From assembly GCF_004124235.1 (NCBI RefSeq), contig NZ_CP032487.1, positions 3,534,001 through 3,598,000 on the forward strand: 64,000 nt of DNA, given 5' to 3'. The stretch's first letter is position 1. The number at the start of each line of letters is the position of its first letter. This stretch comes from Yersinia hibernica (GTDB lineage: Bacteria; Pseudomonadota; Gammaproteobacteria; Enterobacterales; Enterobacteriaceae). The translations under genes were made by a program, and so were the position numbers. The notes beneath the pieces are model-generated. The model was not told the origin of the DNA, searched no databases, and saw only the letters and a program-made list of their open reading frames with translations. Positions 37,817 to 49,380 of this stretch are shown here, one piece after another.

Positions 37817-38836
37817 ATGCCATCAAACCTCAAACTAAGCCGTGCGAATATGGCGAGTATTGGTTTCAGCAGCGCTATTTTACTGTCACTGCTGTGGATA
37901 TTCGCCCGGCACTGGGCCGATTTTGTGCAGTACTGTATTAACTTTCAGATTTATATGCACCGCTATTTAGTGCTTTACCTGCTTAAACAGCAAAATAATC
38001 AAACCGGCGCGGGATTGATGCTAGCCCTGTTTAGCTTTATTTATGGCTTTTTACACTCTATTGGGCCGGGGCATGGCAAATTTGTTATTACCACCTATCT
38101 TGCCACCAGCCGCGAGAAAGTGACCACCAGTCGGCTTATTACTTTTCTCGGCAGCCTAATGCAAGGGCTGGTCGCTATTGCATTTGTGGTTATTCTTGGC
38201 GTGATATTCAATTTATCAATGGGTGAGCTTAGCCTTAGCCGCTTTTATGTCGAGAAAGCTAGCGCTCTATTTATTGTGTTATTTGGCTTGGTGCTTATTC
38301 TACGTGCCTCAGGTATCCGCCCATTCATGCTTTTTCGCCGCCAGCGCCAAGCGGTTATTAGCCATATCGGGCAACCGTTGGCCACCAAGCCCACTCAGTC
38401 AATACTGGCAGCGCCCTCTTCTCATCAGCACACTGAGGATTGTGCTTGTCGCCATATGCCATCAGCCGAACAACTGAATGGCGGCTGGAAAACCTACTTA
38501 TGGGTTATTGCCTCGATTGGTATTCGCCCATGCAGCGGCGCAATCCTGATTTTAGTATTTGCCAATGCTATCGGTATGTTTACCTGGGGAATAATAGCCG
38601 CCATGAGCATGGCGCTGGGCACCGCGCTGTCAATCATGATAATCGCGACACTGGTTTATCATGCACGTGAAAAGCTGATTAGCATAAATAGTCAAATACT
38701 GAGCGGACAACTGATTCATGCCGCACAGATTGCCATGCTCATCGGTGGGGTGCTATTGATTCTATTCGGTTTAGTGCTGTTTAGCTCGGTCATACCCATC
38801 AGTGCAAACGGCGACTTTATCGCTGCAGGCTGCTAA
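37817..38836 (+). CDS. NicO-family nickel/cobalt (or zinc) transporter
   Basis: A 339-aa inner-membrane protein of the NicO/RcnA-like family with about six to seven hydrophobic segments. The family motif HSIGPGHGK is at residues 80-88. A loop with SSHQHTEDCACRH (201-213) is a probable metal-binding stretch. A second motif, SIGIRPCSGAILILVFANAI, matches the conserved R-P-C-[ST]-G-[AP]. Some family members export Ni/Co and others move zinc (ZevB), so the metal and direction are undetermined. No DUF1007 periplasmic partner gene (ZevA-like) is adjacent. It is a third candidate nickel transporter in the window. Confidence 0.85.
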   Translation: MPSNLKLSRANMASIGFSSAILLSLLWIFARHWADFVQYCINFQIYMHRYLVLYLLKQQNNQTGAGLMLALFSFIYGFLHSIGPGHGKFVITTYLATSREKVTTSRLITFLGSLMQGLVAIAFVVILGVIFNLSMGELSLSRFYVEKASALFIVLFGLVLILRASGIRPFMLFRRQRQAVISHIGQPLATKPTQSILAAPSSHQHTEDCACRHMPSAEQLNGGWKTYLWVIASIGIRPCSGAILILVFANAIGMFTWGIIAAMSMALGTALSIMIIATLVYHAREKLISINSQILSGQLIHAAQIAMLIGGVLLILFGLVLFSSVIPISANGDFIAAGC

Positions 38837-38923
38837 CAGTCTGATTCAATTTGCTCCTGCAGCCAATTTACTGGCGCGGTGATGGTCTATGCTTAATGCT
38901 CATCACAGAAAATGGAGAGTCAA

Positions 38924-39232
38924 ATGTTCAAAAAATCAGAAAAGGTAGCAAGAGATCTCGACCAGGACGTGACCCTTCTGGCAGATACTCTTGACGATGT
39001 CTTGCGCTCATCAGGTGAAAAAACCAAAGAGGAGCTTACCAAGGTGCGCCAAAATGCCGAGGGGGTATTACGCGATGCTCGAGCGCGTTTCAGCGGCTCG
39101 ACCAGTTTGCAACAACATGCACGTGATGTTGCCAGCAATACCGATAATTATGTACATGATAAACCATGGCAAGGTGTTGGGATTGGTGCCGCGATAGGCC
39201 TGGTTGTGGGTATGCTGCTCGCTCGCCGCTAA
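38924..39232 (+). CDS. ElaB/YqjD-type inner-membrane protein (DUF883)
   Basis: A 102-aa protein with a charged, helical N-terminal ~75 residues (KSEKVARDLDQDVTLLADTL and similar) and one C-terminal membrane helix (GVGIGAAIGLVVGMLLARR). This is the tail-anchored layout of YqjD/ElaB/YgaM, which bind ribosomes at the inner membrane in stationary phase in E. coli. The motif DNYVHDKPWQGVGIGAAIGL is diagnostic. The ATG at 38924 follows GGAGAG. A four-codon-longer start at 38912 is less likely. Confidence 0.88.
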   Translation: MFKKSEKVARDLDQDVTLLADTLDDVLRSSGEKTKEELTKVRQNAEGVLRDARARFSGSTSLQQHARDVASNTDNYVHDKPWQGVGIGAAIGLVVGMLLARR

Positions 39233-39720
39233 TAGTGCCGGCCGATAAACCTACAGCCCATTCCCTCACTACTGTGTGTTTATCGGTGGCCCGAGTGATA
39301 TTCACTGCGGGCCACTACTTTCACCACCATCGCTTTATCACGCCAAGCTACTGTTCCGTTTGACGATAAAATAATTTTGCTAACTCTGACTACCTGCCGC
39401 TATATCTGTGTTTCTGCAGCTCAATGGGTAAACCCCAGCAGCATATGCTCTTAACTCTCGGGCAAAAAAATATTTTAACTCACCTTTTACGGCCCAAATT
39501 GGCCACCAGCCCCGTGCTCACGGATGTGTCCCTGAGTTGTGCATGACTCGCGACCAAATAACTACATATAGTGTGGTTGAATTAAACCAATACTATATAT
39601 AGTATTAAATCTATCATTCACGAGAATAAAATCGAGGCTGATAATCAGGGGCAGAGGGTCGAGGCACACTAACAATCTGCAAAATCCGCCTTTTCTTAAG
39701 ATAAAAGGTAAATGCGAATC
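39233..39720. other. Intergenic region and nrdHIEF promoter region
   Basis: 488 bp with no convincing gene. The 3' part holds two NrdR boxes, annotated separately. Short ORFs here overlap in shadow frames only. Confidence 0.65.
39559..39605. promoter_or_regulatory. Pair of NrdR boxes upstream of nrdH
   Basis: Box 1 is TAACTACATATAGTGT (39559-39574). Box 2 is ATACTATATATAGTAT (39590-39605). Both match the NrdR consensus ACACTATATATAGTGT. Their centres are 31 bp apart, three helical turns, as is usual for NrdR pairs. NrdR represses ribonucleotide reductase genes when dATP is high. Confidence 0.85.
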
Positions 39721-39957
39721 ATGAGCATTATTATTTACAGTAAACCCGATTGTGTCCAGTGCAATGCAACCTATCGAGCGCTGGATAAACAAGGTATTGC
39801 TTATCAGGTCATTGATTTAACTGAAGACTCACAAGCCTTGCATTACGTGAAATCTCTTGGTTATCAGCAAGTTCCAGTGATTGTCGCCGGTGATGAGCAT
39901 TGGGCTGGCTTTCGTCCTGACAAAATAACTGCGCTGGTTCAGGCCGTCGGGGCCTGA
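39721..39957 (+). CDS. nrdH: Glutaredoxin-like protein NrdH
   Basis: A 78-aa electron donor for the class Ib ribonucleotide reductase. The redox motif CVQC is in [20 protein letters not shown]. The C-terminal [20 protein letters not shown] and RPD match NrdH. The ATG at 39721 aligns with the E. coli NrdH start; an ATG at 39712 (MRIMSI) with AAGG 3 nt upstream is an alternative. First gene of nrdHIEF. Confidence 0.93.
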   Translation: MSIIIYSKPDCVQCNATYRALDKQGIAYQVIDLTEDSQALHYVKSLGYQQVPVIVAGDEHWAGFRPDKITALVQAVGA

Positions 39958-39970
39958 TGAGGGCCATGAA

Positions 39971-40375
39971 ATGAATCCGCTGGTGTATTTTTCCAGCTCT
40001 TCGGAGAACACTCACCGTTTTGTCGGGAAGCTGGAGCTCCCGGCAATACGCATCCCGATTGCTGGTGCGCGGGAAAAGCTACGAGTGGAGCAGCCCTATA
40101 TCTTGTTAGTACCCAGTTATGGCGGTGGCAGCCCAGTCGGGGCCGTACCGATTCAGGTGATTAGATTTCTCAATGATCCCCATAACCGTTCATTGATTCG
40201 CGGTGTGATTGCTGCGGGTAACACTAATTTTGGCGACGCCTATTGCCTGGCAGGGAAAATTATTGCCCAAAAATGTCAGGTTCCTTATCTGTATCGCTTT
40301 GAACTACTGGGTACAGCAGAAGATGTGGTAAACGTGCGCAAGGGAGTAACTGAATTTTGGCAACGACAGAACTGA
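39971..40375 (+). CDS. nrdI: Flavodoxin-like NrdI
   Basis: A 134-aa FMN protein that activates the di-manganese cofactor of Nrd[21 protein letters not shown] is the phosphate-binding FMN motif; [20 protein letters not shown] and [20 protein letters not shown] are family signatures. It lies 13 bp after nrdH and overlaps nrdE by 19 bp. Confidence 0.95.
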   Translation: MNPLVYFSSSSENTHRFVGKLELPAIRIPIAGAREKLRVEQPYILLVPSYGGGSPVGAVPIQVIRFLNDPHNRSLIRGVIAAGNTNFGDAYCLAGKIIAQKCQVPYLYRFELLGTAEDVVNVRKGVTEFWQRQN

Positions 40376-42507
40376 GAATCACCGACCCATCCCACAGTGA
40401 ACTGGACTACCACTCACTGAACGCGATGCTGAACCTCTATGATGCAGACGGGCGTATCCAGTTTGATAAAGACCGCTTGGCGGCGCGGCAATATTTCTTG
40501 CAGCACGTTAATCAAAACACCGTGTTCTTCCATAACCTACAGGAAAAACTCGATTATTTGGTTGAAGAAGGATATTACGAGAAAGAGGTGCTGGATAGGT
40601 ATGATTTCAGCTTTATCAAAAGCTTATTCCAGCAAGCCTACAGCAAAAAATTTCGCTTCCCCACTTTTCTTGGCGCATTTAAATATTACACCAGCTATAC
40701 CCTGAAAACCTTTGATGGCAAGCGCTATTTGGAGCGCTATGAAGATAGAGTTTGCCTGGTTGCCCTGACATTAGCGGCCGGTAATCAGCAAGTTGCACGA
40801 GATTTGGTGGAGGAAATCATCTCTGGCCGCTTCCAACCCGCCACCCCCACATTTCTCAATTGCGGCAAAAAACAGCGCGGCGAGCTGGTCTCCTGCTTCC
40901 TGCTGCGCATTGAAGACAACATGGAATCGATTGGCCGCGCCATTAACTCAGCACTGCAATTATCAAAACGTGGCGGCGGAGTGGCTTTTCTGCTGACCAA
41001 TATCCGCGAAGTCGGCGCACCCATTAAGCGCATTGAAAATCAGTCATCCGGTGTAATTCCCATTATGAAAATGCTGGAAGATGCTTTTTCCTATGCTAAT
41101 CAACTCGGTGCGCGTCAAGGTGCGGGGGCGGTATATCTCCATGCTCATCACCCTGATATTTTGCGTTTTCTTGATACCAAACGCGAAAATGCCGATGAAA
41201 AAATACGCATTAAAACCCTGTCGCTGGGGGTAGTTATCCCGGATATCACTTTTGAACTGGCGAAGAATAATGAGGAAATGTACCTGTTTTCTCCTTATGA
41301 CGTAGAGCTGGTTTATGGTGCCCCCATGTCTGAGATCAGTATCAGCGAAAAATACCGCGAAATGGTTGATGACAAGCGCATCCGTAAAAGCAAAATCAAA
41401 GCGCGAGAATTCTTCCAGATTTTGGCGGAGATCCAGTTTGAATCTGGCTATCCCTATATGATGTTTGAGGATACGGTCAATCGCGCCAATCCAATTAAAG
41501 GCCGGATCAACATGAGCAATTTGTGCTCAGAAATTTTGCAGGTTAATTCGCCCACTGAATACAACGATGACCTCAGCTATCGCCATATTGGCAAGGATAT
41601 CTCCTGTAACCTTGGTTCGCTGAATATTGCCCAAACCATGGATTCACCAGACTTCGGCAAATCGATTGAAACCGCCATTCGTGGGCTAACTGCGGTCTCT
41701 GATATGAGCAATATTCGCTCAGTACCATCGATTGAAAAAGGCAATCAAGAATCCCATGCTATCGGCCTTGGGCAAATGAATCTGCACGGCTATCTGGCAC
41801 GCGAACGTATTTTTTACGGCTCAGAAGAAGCGCTGGATTTTACCAATATCTACTTCTACACCGTGGCATATCACGCCATTCGCGCCTCCAACCAGTTGGC
41901 GCAGGAACGCGGCAGCCACTTTAAAGGCTTCGACCAATCAACTTATGCTTCGGGCCACTATTTCACCAAATATATAGCACAGCGCTGGCAGCCGAAAACG
42001 ACCAAAGTTCAGGCGCTGTTTGATAAGGCGGGAATTTCCATTCCGGATCAACAAGATTGGGCTGCTTTACGCCAGTCAGTAATGGAACACGGGATTTATA
42101 ATCAGAACTTGCAAGCGGTGCCGCCTACCGGCTCGATTTCGTATATCAATCACTCGACATCCAGCATCCACCCGATTGTCTCGCCAATTGAGATCCGCAA
42201 AGAGGGCAAAATTGGCCGAGTGTATTATCCCGCACCTTACATGACTAACGATAATCTTGAATATTATCAGGATGCTTATCAAATAGGGCCAGAAAAAATC
42301 ATCGATACCTATGCCGAAGCCACCCAGCATGTGGATCAGGGGCTATCACTGACACTGTTCTTCCGCGATACCGCCAGCACCCGCGATATCAACAAAGCGC
42401 AAATATATGCCTGGAAGAAAGGGATTAAAACGATTTATTACATCCGATTGCGTCAGATGGCGCTCGAGGGTACGGAAGTTGAAGGCTGTGTTTCCTGCTC
42501 ACTGTAA
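40357..42507 (+). CDS. nrdE: Class Ib ribonucleotide reductase alpha subunit NrdE
   Basis: A 716-aa subunit that reduces NDPs to dNDPs. The N-terminal region [20 protein letters not shown] matches NrdE. Further features are [20 protein letters not shown] (active-site Cys), [30 protein letters not shown] and NLGSLNIAQ (catalytic region), and [20 protein letters not shown]. The redox-active C-terminal Cys pair is GCVSCSL. The start is TTG at 40357 (MATTELR), supported by homology (E. coli MATTTPE) and GGAG 10 nt upstream. It overlaps nrdI by 19 bp. Confidence 0.96.
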   Translation: MATTELRITDPSHSELDYHSLNAMLNLYDADGRIQFDKDRLAARQYFLQHVNQNTVFFHNLQEKLDYLVEEGYYEKEVLDRYDFSFIKSLFQQAYSKKFRFPTFLGAFKYYTSYTLKTFDGKRYLERYEDRVCLVALTLAAGNQQVARDLVEEIISGRFQPATPTFLNCGKKQRGELVSCFLLRIEDNMESIGRAINSALQLSKRGGGVAFLLTNIREVGAPIKRIENQSSGVIPIMKMLEDAFSYANQLGARQGAGAVYLHAHHPDILRFLDTKRENADEKIRIKTLSLGVVIPDITFELAKNNEEMYLFSPYDVELVYGAPMSEISISEKYREMVDDKRIRKSKIKAREFFQILAEIQFESGYPYMMFEDTVNRANPIKGRINMSNLCSEILQVNSPTEYNDDLSYRHIGKDISCNLGSLNIAQTMDSPDFGKSIETAIRGLTAVSDMSNIRSVPSIEKGNQESHAIGLGQMNLHGYLARERIFYGSEEALDFTNIYFYTVAYHAIRASNQLAQERGSHFKGFDQSTYASGHYFTKYIAQRWQPKTTKVQALFDKAGISIPDQQDWAALRQSVMEHGIYNQNLQAVPPTGSISYINHSTSSIHPIVSPIEIRKEGKIGRVYYPAPYMTNDNLEYYQDAYQIGPEKIIDTYAEATQHVDQGLSLTLFFRDTASTRDINKAQIYAWKKGIKTIYYIRLRQMALEGTEVEGCVSCSL

Positions 42508-42520
42508 TACACACCGCTGA

Positions 42521-43525
<1,005 letters not shown>

Positions 43526-43548
43526 GCTTCCTTCACCCGCATAATATT

Positions 43549-43579
43549 CCCCCTTTTTTCATGGTATGACAAAGGGGGG
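43549..43579 (+). terminator. Hairpin terminator after nrdF
   Basis: CCCCCTTT / AAAGGGGG, an 8-bp stem 24 bp past the nrdF stop, with the T-run in the left arm region. Confidence 0.55.
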
Positions 43580-44024
43580 CATTTCCTACTCGTGCGCCAG
43601 CGCCAGCAGAGCCGCCCCAGCCATTAAAACCTAAACTTTCATCGAGCCGCCTATTTGGCTACAGGCCAGAGTATCAGGGGGATTCGGCGTTGTTCTCGAT
43701 AAAAATATAACCCTCAATAATATTAGAAGTATATTACTGATATATGTGCAATATTCACACTATTAACGTTCCAATTAGCGGCCAGCTTCACCTGCGATAT
43801 TAGTCCACTGATCAAAAGAAAAAATCCACAATATTAACGCCAGTAAATTAACGATTTTAAAAGGTATATATTGAGATAAAGACTATTGAAGCTTTGATTA
43901 TAAGAACATTGAGGGTTGCCTCAGATTCTCACTGTGTTAGGGTATATGGCGTTTTATTTTTTCATCAGGACAACATCTTTCGAATAAACATAATTTAGAA
44001 TTGACAGAGGAATACACCAGCTGC
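43580..44024. other. Intergenic region upstream of proVWX
   Basis: About 445 bp, AT-rich toward the 3' half, with no gene that I accept. It should hold the osmotically controlled proU promoter and the H-NS-sensitive curved upstream region known in E. coli. I could not assign -35/-10 boxes with confidence. Confidence 0.5.
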
Positions 44025-45224
44025 ATGGCAATTAAACTCGAAGTGAAAAACTTATATAAAATATTTGGTGAGCATCCCGAACACGCTTTTAAACTACTTG
44101 AATCAGGTAAAAATAAAGAGCAGATATTTGCCAAAACCGGTTTGTCCGTTGGCGTTAAAGATGCCAATCTGGCCATTGAAGAAGGCGAGATATTCGTCAT
44201 CATGGGGTTATCCGGTTCCGGTAAATCCACCCTGGTACGCCTTCTCAATCGTCTGATAGAACCCACTCGTGGTGAAGTACTGATCGACGGCGAAGATATT
44301 GCCAAAATATCCGATAGCGCCCTGCGCACCGTACGCCGTAATAAGATAAGCATGGTCTTCCAATCCTTTGCATTAATGCCCCACTTGAATGTGCTTGATA
44401 ACACGGCGTTCGGTATGGAATTAGCGGGCGTCCCACAGCAGGAACGTCACGAAAAAGCCTTGGAAGCATTACGTCAGGTCAGTTTGGATAATTATGCTTA
44501 TTCTTACCCTGACGAACTCTCTGGTGGGATGCGCCAGCGCGTGGGTTTAGCCCGCGCTATGGCAAATAACCCCGATATCTTATTGATGGATGAAGCATTT
44601 TCCGCACTCGACCCATTAATTAGAACTGAAATGCAAGATGAGTTGGTCAAGTTGCAGGCCAAACATCAGCGCACTATTGTCTTTATCTCTCATGACCTGG
44701 ATGAAGCCATGCGCATCGGCGACCGCATCGCCATTATGCAAGGTGGTGAAGTGGTGCAAATCGGCACACCGGATGAAATCTTGAATAATCCGGCTAACGA
44801 TTATGTGCGCACCTTCTTCCGTGGTGTCGACATCAGCCACGTCTTCAGTGCCAAGGATATCGCGCGCCGTCGCCCGGTATCTTTGATCCGTAAAACACCG
44901 GGTTTTGGCCCGCGTTCAGCATTAAAACTGCTACAAGATGAAGACCGCGATTACGGCTATGTGCTGGAGCGCGGGCAGAAATTTATTGGCGTAGTATCGA
45001 TAGATTCACTGAAAAAAGCATTAGCAGAAAGCCAATCACTGGATAGTGCCTTATTGACTGACCCAGCACCGGTTCCTGCGGATATGCCCCTCAGTGAGTT
45101 GATTTCACTGGTTGCACAAGCGCCGTGCGCGGTTCCCGTGGTCGGTGAAGACAACAGTTTTGTCGGTATTATTTCCAAAGCCATGCTGCTGCAGGCCTTA
45201 GATAAGGAGACGCCAAATGAGTGA
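44025..45224 (+). CDS. proV: Glycine betaine/proline ABC transporter ATPase ProV
   Basis: A 399-aa ATPase of the ProU osmoprotectant importer. Walker [10 protein letters not shown] is at residues 61-69; signature [20 protein letters not shown]; Walker [21 protein letters not shown]. The C-terminal ~120 residues contain two CBS-like repeats. [20 protein letters not shown] matches E. coli ProV from the first residue, so the ATG at 44025 is chosen over a TTG at 44001, even though the AGAGGA site is 13 nt away. It overlaps proW by 8 bp. Confidence 0.96.
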   Translation: MAIKLEVKNLYKIFGEHPEHAFKLLESGKNKEQIFAKTGLSVGVKDANLAIEEGEIFVIMGLSGSGKSTLVRLLNRLIEPTRGEVLIDGEDIAKISDSALRTVRRNKISMVFQSFALMPHLNVLDNTAFGMELAGVPQQERHEKALEALRQVSLDNYAYSYPDELSGGMRQRVGLARAMANNPDILLMDEAFSALDPLIRTEMQDELVKLQAKHQRTIVFISHDLDEAMRIGDRIAIMQGGEVVQIGTPDEILNNPANDYVRTFFRGVDISHVFSAKDIARRRPVSLIRKTPGFGPRSALKLLQDEDRDYGYVLERGQKFIGVVSIDSLKKALAESQSLDSALLTDPAPVPADMPLSELISLVAQAPCAVPVVGEDNSFVGIISKAMLLQALDKETPNE

Positions 45225-46389
45225 TCAAATCCAGGTTGACAACCAAACAGTCAGTAACCCGTGGGCCACAGATACAGCAGCATCCGCCATGACAACCGAT
45301 GCCCCTCAGACTTTGTCAGCCGCGGCTGACCCATGGGGAGCAAGCATGGCCGAGGGTAGCCGTGCAGCAAGCAGTGCCAGCCATGAGATTGCCGCTCAGA
45401 GCCAAGCGGCACAAAATACCGATTGGCTAAATAGCGCCCCGGCGGCGGCACCTGAGCATTTTAGCCTGATGGACCCATTCCACACCACTTGGCTGCCACT
45501 GGATTCTTGGGTCACTCACGGCATTGACTGGGTGGTGCTGCATTTCCGCCCGCTGTTTCAAGGCATTCGAGTGCCGGTTGATTTTATTCTCAGCGGTTTC
45601 CAACATTTATTACTGGGGATGCCCGCACCGGTGGCAATTCTAGTGTTTGCACTGATCGCCTGGCAGTTCTCCACCTTAGGGATGGGGGTGGCAACATTGG
45701 TGTCACTGATTGCCATCGGCGCTATCGGCGCATGGTCGCAAGCCATGGTGACACTGGCGCTGGTGCTGACCTCACTATTCTTCTGTATCCTCATCGGGCT
45801 ACCGCTCGGGATATGGTTGGCGCGCAGTAATAACGCCGCACGAATCATTCGGCCATTACTGGATGCGATGCAAACCACCCCCGCATTTGTCTATTTGGTG
45901 CCTATCGTCATGTTATTCGGCATTGGTAATGTCCCGGGAGTAGTGGTCACCATTATCTTTGCTCTGCCGCCGATTGTCCGCCTAACCATTCTGGGCATCA
46001 AGCAGGTGCCGGAAGATCTCATCGAAGCTGCGCAATCCTTCGGGGCTAACCCACGCCAGATGCTATTCAAGGTGCAATTACCCCTAGCGATGCCCACCAT
46101 CATGGCCGGTGTCAACCAGACCTTAATGCTCGCACTGTCGATGGTGGTTATTGCCTCGATGATTGCCGTGGGCGGTTTAGGTCAGATGGTACTGCGTGGT
46201 ATTGGTCGTCTTGATATGGGGCTAGCCGCCGTCGGTGGTGTCGGTATTGTGATTCTGGCCATTATCCTTGATCGCCTGACACAGTCATTAGGCCGTGACC
46301 GCCGCAGTAAAGGGGTCGGCCGCTGGTATGCCACCGGCCCTATTGGGCTGCTCACCAAACCATTGCGCCACAACAATCCATCACGATAA
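45217..46389 (+). CDS. proW: Glycine betaine/proline ABC transporter permease ProW
   Basis: A 390-aa inner-membrane subunit. A long Ala/Ser-rich hydrophilic N-terminus (about residues 1-95) is typical of ProW. It is followed by about seven hydrophobic segments and the EAA-like loop [20 protein letters not shown]. It starts within the proV end (ATGAGTGA). Confidence 0.95.
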   Translation: MSDQIQVDNQTVSNPWATDTAASAMTTDAPQTLSAAADPWGASMAEGSRAASSASHEIAAQSQAAQNTDWLNSAPAAAPEHFSLMDPFHTTWLPLDSWVTHGIDWVVLHFRPLFQGIRVPVDFILSGFQHLLLGMPAPVAILVFALIAWQFSTLGMGVATLVSLIAIGAIGAWSQAMVTLALVLTSLFFCILIGLPLGIWLARSNNAARIIRPLLDAMQTTPAFVYLVPIVMLFGIGNVPGVVVTIIFALPPIVRLTILGIKQVPEDLIEAAQSFGANPRQMLFKVQLPLAMPTIMAGVNQTLMLALSMVVIASMIAVGGLGQMVLRGIGRLDMGLAAVGGVGIVILAIILDRLTQSLGRDRRSKGVGRWYATGPIGLLTKPLRHNNPSR

Positions 46390-46390
46390 A

Positions 46391-46495
46391 TAAACTCAAT
46401 TAATTGAGTTTAATGACAAAGTCGGAAAGAAGACCGAGATACTCGGGTCTAGTACAGCGTGGGGCACTCCGGTGGCTCACGCCACTACGCCCCCA
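46391..46495. other. Folded spacer between proW and proX
   Basis: A cluster of stems in a 270-bp gap. An AT palindrome AACTCAAT/ATTGAGTT lies at about 46393-46412. A hairpin AGACCGAG-ata-CTCGGGTCT lies at 46431-46450. A nested stem follows, with GGGGC (46461-46465) pairing GCCCC (46489-46493) around GTGGC-tcac-GCCAC (46472-46485). It could attenuate or process the mRNA, since ProX is usually made in excess over ProVW, or be an interspersed repeat. Confidence 0.5.
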
Positions 46496-46659
46496 TCACT
46501 GTTCTCCCCCTAAAAATTGGCTTCATCAGTTATTTGTATGGGTCCAACATAAAATCCACACGCCAATCACTCACAGACATTAAGCATCATTGTCGCAGGC
46601 AGTTTGGCACTGCTCTGGTTCAAAATGGCAAGTAAAATAGCTTAATAAAGAGGAAAATT

Positions 46660-47664
46660 ATGCGCACGACTGGAATCTGGGCCTTGGCCCTTACCACACT
46701 TTTCAGCACTCAGTTATCCGCCGCAGAATTACCGGGCAAAGGCATCACTGTCCAACCGCTGCAAAGCACCATTTCGGAAGAAACCTTTCAGACCTCACTG
46801 GTCAATAAAGCACTGGAGAAACTCGGTTACGACGTCCAGCCGACCAAGGAAGTTGACTACAATGTCGCCTATTCTTCTATTGCTGGCGGGGATGCGACTT
46901 ATCTGGCGGTAAACTGGGAGCCGCTACATAACGACCAATATGCCGCAGCCGGTGGTGACAGCAAATTCTACCGCCAGGGTAACTATATTGAAGGGCTGGC
47001 GCAGGGGTATTTGATCGACAAAAAAACCGCCGATAAGTATCACATCACCAATATTGCGCAGTTAAAAGACCCGAAAATCGCCAAATTGTTTGATGCTAAT
47101 AATGATGGCAAAGCTGACCTCACCGGGTGTAACCCAGGTTGGGGTTGTGAAGCCCCCATTAATCATCAAATTCAAGCTTACGGTTTGAGTGACACAGTGG
47201 CCCATAATCAGGGTAACTATGCCGCCATGATTGCCGATACCATCACGCGCTACAAAGAAGGTAAACCCATCCTGTATTACACTTGGACGCCATATTGGGT
47301 CAGTGACGTATTGGTTCCCGGTCGTGATGTCGTCTGGTTGCAGGTGCCGTTCTCATCCCTGCCGGATAAAACTATCGACACCAAACTGTCTAATGGCGCG
47401 AACTATGGCTTCCCACCCAGTGTGATGCATATTGTTGCCAACAAAAAATGGGCCGAAGCTAACCCAGCAGCCGCTAAGCTGTTCTCTATCATGAAATTAT
47501 CAATTAATGATGTGAATGCTCAGAACATGCGAATGCATGCTGGTGAATCTTCAGATGCTGATATCGAACGTCACGTCAATGGCTGGATCCAAGCACATCA
47601 GGCGACCTTTGATGGTTGGGTAAAAACGGCCGCAGAAGCGGGGAATGCTAACACCGCACAGTAA
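46660..47664 (+). CDS. proX: Periplasmic glycine betaine-binding protein ProX
   Basis: A 334-aa substrate-binding protein with signal peptide of about 21 residues ([18 protein letters not shown]). [60 protein letters not shown] and [20 protein letters not shown] contain the Trp residues that form the betaine cage and the conserved disulphide Cys. RBS GAGGA lies before the ATG. It is separated from proW by a structured 270-bp spacer. Confidence 0.96.
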   Translation: MRTTGIWALALTTLFSTQLSAAELPGKGITVQPLQSTISEETFQTSLVNKALEKLGYDVQPTKEVDYNVAYSSIAGGDATYLAVNWEPLHNDQYAAAGGDSKFYRQGNYIEGLAQGYLIDKKTADKYHITNIAQLKDPKIAKLFDANNDGKADLTGCNPGWGCEAPINHQIQAYGLSDTVAHNQGNYAAMIADTITRYKEGKPILYYTWTPYWVSDVLVPGRDVVWLQVPFSSLPDKTIDTKLSNGANYGFPPSVMHIVANKKWAEANPAAAKLFSIMKLSINDVNAQNMRMHAGESSDADIERHVNGWIQAHQATFDGWVKTAAEAGNANTAQ

Positions 47665-47691
47665 CTCAATGGCTTATTGACGTGTTACTCG

Positions 47692-47718
47692 AGGGGGCAA
47701 TAATTTTTTGCCCCCGAA
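47692..47718 (+). terminator. Hairpin after proX
   Basis: GGGGGCAA / TTGCCCCC stem with a T-rich loop, about 30 bp past the proX stop. There is no classical T-tail. Confidence 0.55.
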
Positions 47719-47822
47719 ATGTCAAATGACAAAGACACTCCCAAAGTCATTAGCATTGCAGGTCAGCGGCAAGGAAGTACAGCAGCCGGCGGCTTCACAT
47801 ACGTCGCGGATTAGATACAACG

Positions 47823-47852
47823 AAGCCCTGAGTTATTGCTAACTCAGGGCTT
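47823..47852 (-). terminator. Terminator after tRNA-Asp
   Basis: AAGCCCTGAGTTA / TAACTCAGGGCTT stem immediately 3' of the minus-strand tRNA gene. Confidence 0.75.
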
Positions 47853-47860
47853 CTAAATGT

Positions 47861-47937
47861 TGGCGGTGCGGACGGGACTCGAACCCGCGACCCCCGGCGT
47901 GACAGGCCGGTATTCTAACCGACTGAACTACCGCACC
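47861..47937 (-). tRNA. aspV: tRNA-Asp (GTC)
   Basis: 77 nt including the encoded CCA. Read on the minus strand it has a GGTGCGG acceptor arm, anticodon loop CTGTCAC (GTC), and T-arm GGGTTCGAGTCCC. It lies downstream of dnaQ as aspV does in E. coli. Confidence 0.95.
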
Positions 47938-47967
47938 ACGCTGCTGTTCCGGTTAAGAACGATTCGG

Positions 47968-47996
47968 ATAATACGTATGCAATCCAATCTCGTCAA
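47968..47996 (-). promoter_or_regulatory. Promoter of the tRNA-Asp gene
   Basis: On the minus strand, TTGACG (47991-47996) and TATTAT (47968-47973) are spaced by 17 bp, about 30 bp before the tRNA 5' end. Confidence 0.7.
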
Positions 47997-48049
47997 CACT
48001 TTTTCCTGTAAAATAAGCCGTTTGCGCAGTTTTTCATCTGGATATTGCA

Positions 48050-48829
48050 TTAATCTGCGCTGGTGTGCTCTGGGGTCTCCAGCGGCATCCGCCACAGACA
48101 ACTCCCGCCCTTCTTCATCACTAAATCCAGACGCGATTCGTGGGCCGCTATCTCATCCTCTGCGGCATAGATTATTTTCAAGCCAGATGCTGGCCGGGTA
48201 ATGCGCTGGATATCATCTGAAGCTTCATTTAGCGACTGATCAGCGTCCAGTGAAAAAGAAAGCGATGTCTGGCCGCCGGTCATCGCCAGATAAACTTCGG
48301 CCAGAATTTCGGCATCGAGTAACGCGCCGTGCAATGTACGCTTGGTATTATCTATCTGGTAACGGTCACACAGTGCATCGAGGTTATTTCGCTTGCCTGG
48401 GAACAGACGGCGCGCCAACAACAAGCTATCGGTGATGGTACAGAAGGTTTCCGTCTTCGGGATGTCCTGCTGTAACATCCGGAATTCATAATCCATAAAG
48501 CCGATATCAAACGCCGCGTTATGGATAACTAATTCAGCACCGCGGATAAACTCGATAAACTCGGGGGTAATATCCGCAAATGTGGGCTTATCAGCCAAAA
48601 ACTCATCGCTAATACCATGAACACCATAGGCTTCAGGATCGACCAGCCGATCCGGTTTGATATAAACATGGAAGTTTCTGCCGGTCAGGCGGCGGTTGAT
48701 CACTTCAACCGCACCTATCTCAATAATCTTATGGCCTTCATAATGAACGCCCAGCTTATTCATACCGGTGGTTTCAGTATCCAGAACAATTTGTCTGGTC
48801 GGGGTAACTTGCATATTGCCAGTGCTCAT
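48050..48829 (-). CDS. dnaQ: DNA polymerase III epsilon subunit (3'-5' proofreading exonuclease)
   Basis: A 259-aa proofreading subunit of the replicase core. Exo motifs of the DEDDh family: RQIVLDTETTGMN (Asp17, Glu19), HNAAFDIGFMDYE, and RTLHGALLDAEILAEVYLAM with the catalytic His and Asp. The C-terminus LVMKKGGSCLWRMPLETPE fits the polymerase-binding end. It is divergent from rnhA; the promoters overlap in a 59-bp gap, as in E. coli. Confidence 0.97.
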   Translation of the reverse strand: MSTGNMQVTPTRQIVLDTETTGMNKLGVHYEGHKIIEIGAVEVINRRLTGRNFHVYIKPDRLVDPEAYGVHGISDEFLADKPTFADITPEFIEFIRGAELVIHNAAFDIGFMDYEFRMLQQDIPKTETFCTITDSLLLARRLFPGKRNNLDALCDRYQIDNTKRTLHGALLDAEILAEVYLAMTGGQTSLSFSLDADQSLNEASDDIQRITRPASGLKIIYAAEDEIAAHESRLDLVMKKGGSCLWRMPLETPEHTSAD

Positions 48830-48888
48830 AGCGCTCGTTTATGTCAGACTTAACGTTTAATGAAACGGATAGGAAGAGTCTACCAGAG

Positions 48889-49353
48889 ATGACTAAGCAG
48901 GTAGAAATTTTCACCGACGGATCTTGCCTTGGCAATCCGGGGCCCGGTGGTTACGGCGCAATTTTGCGTTACAAACAACACGAAAAAACCTTTAGCGCTG
49001 GCTATTTCCTGACAACCAATAACCGTATGGAGCTAATGGCGGCCATCGTCGCATTAGAGGCCTTAACATCACCTTGTGAAGTGACACTCAGTACTGACAG
49101 CCAATATGTACGTCAAGGTATTACCCAGTGGATTCATAACTGGAAAAAGCGCGGCTGGAAAACAGCTGACCGCAAGCCGGTGCGGAATGTTGATTTATGG
49201 CAGCGCCTGGATCTGGCCATCCAAGCCCATACAGTGCAATGGGAATGGGTAAAAGGTCATGCCGGTCACCCAGAAAACGAACGTTGCGATGAACTAGCCC
49301 GCCAAGGCGCGAATTCACCGACGTTAGCCGATACCGGTTATAACCCCGACTAA
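48889..49353 (+). CDS. rnhA: Ribonuclease HI
   Basis: A 154-aa nuclease that cuts RNA in RNA-DNA hybrids. Catalytic residues follow E. coli numbering: Asp10 (EIFTDGSC), Glu48 (NRMELMAAI), Asp70 (LSTDSQY) and Asp134 ([10 protein letters not shown]). The ATG at 48889 ([12 protein letters not shown]) gives the family start; the ORF is open back to 48841, which would add 16 unrelated residues. It is divergent from dnaQ. Confidence 0.96.
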   Translation: MTKQVEIFTDGSCLGNPGPGGYGAILRYKQHEKTFSAGYFLTTNNRMELMAAIVALEALTSPCEVTLSTDSQYVRQGITQWIHNWKKRGWKTADRKPVRNVDLWQRLDLAIQAHTVQWEWVKGHAGHPENERCDELARQGANSPTLADTGYNPD

Positions 49354-49380
49354 CCTTTCAACCTTGGCGTTGCTGTCTAG

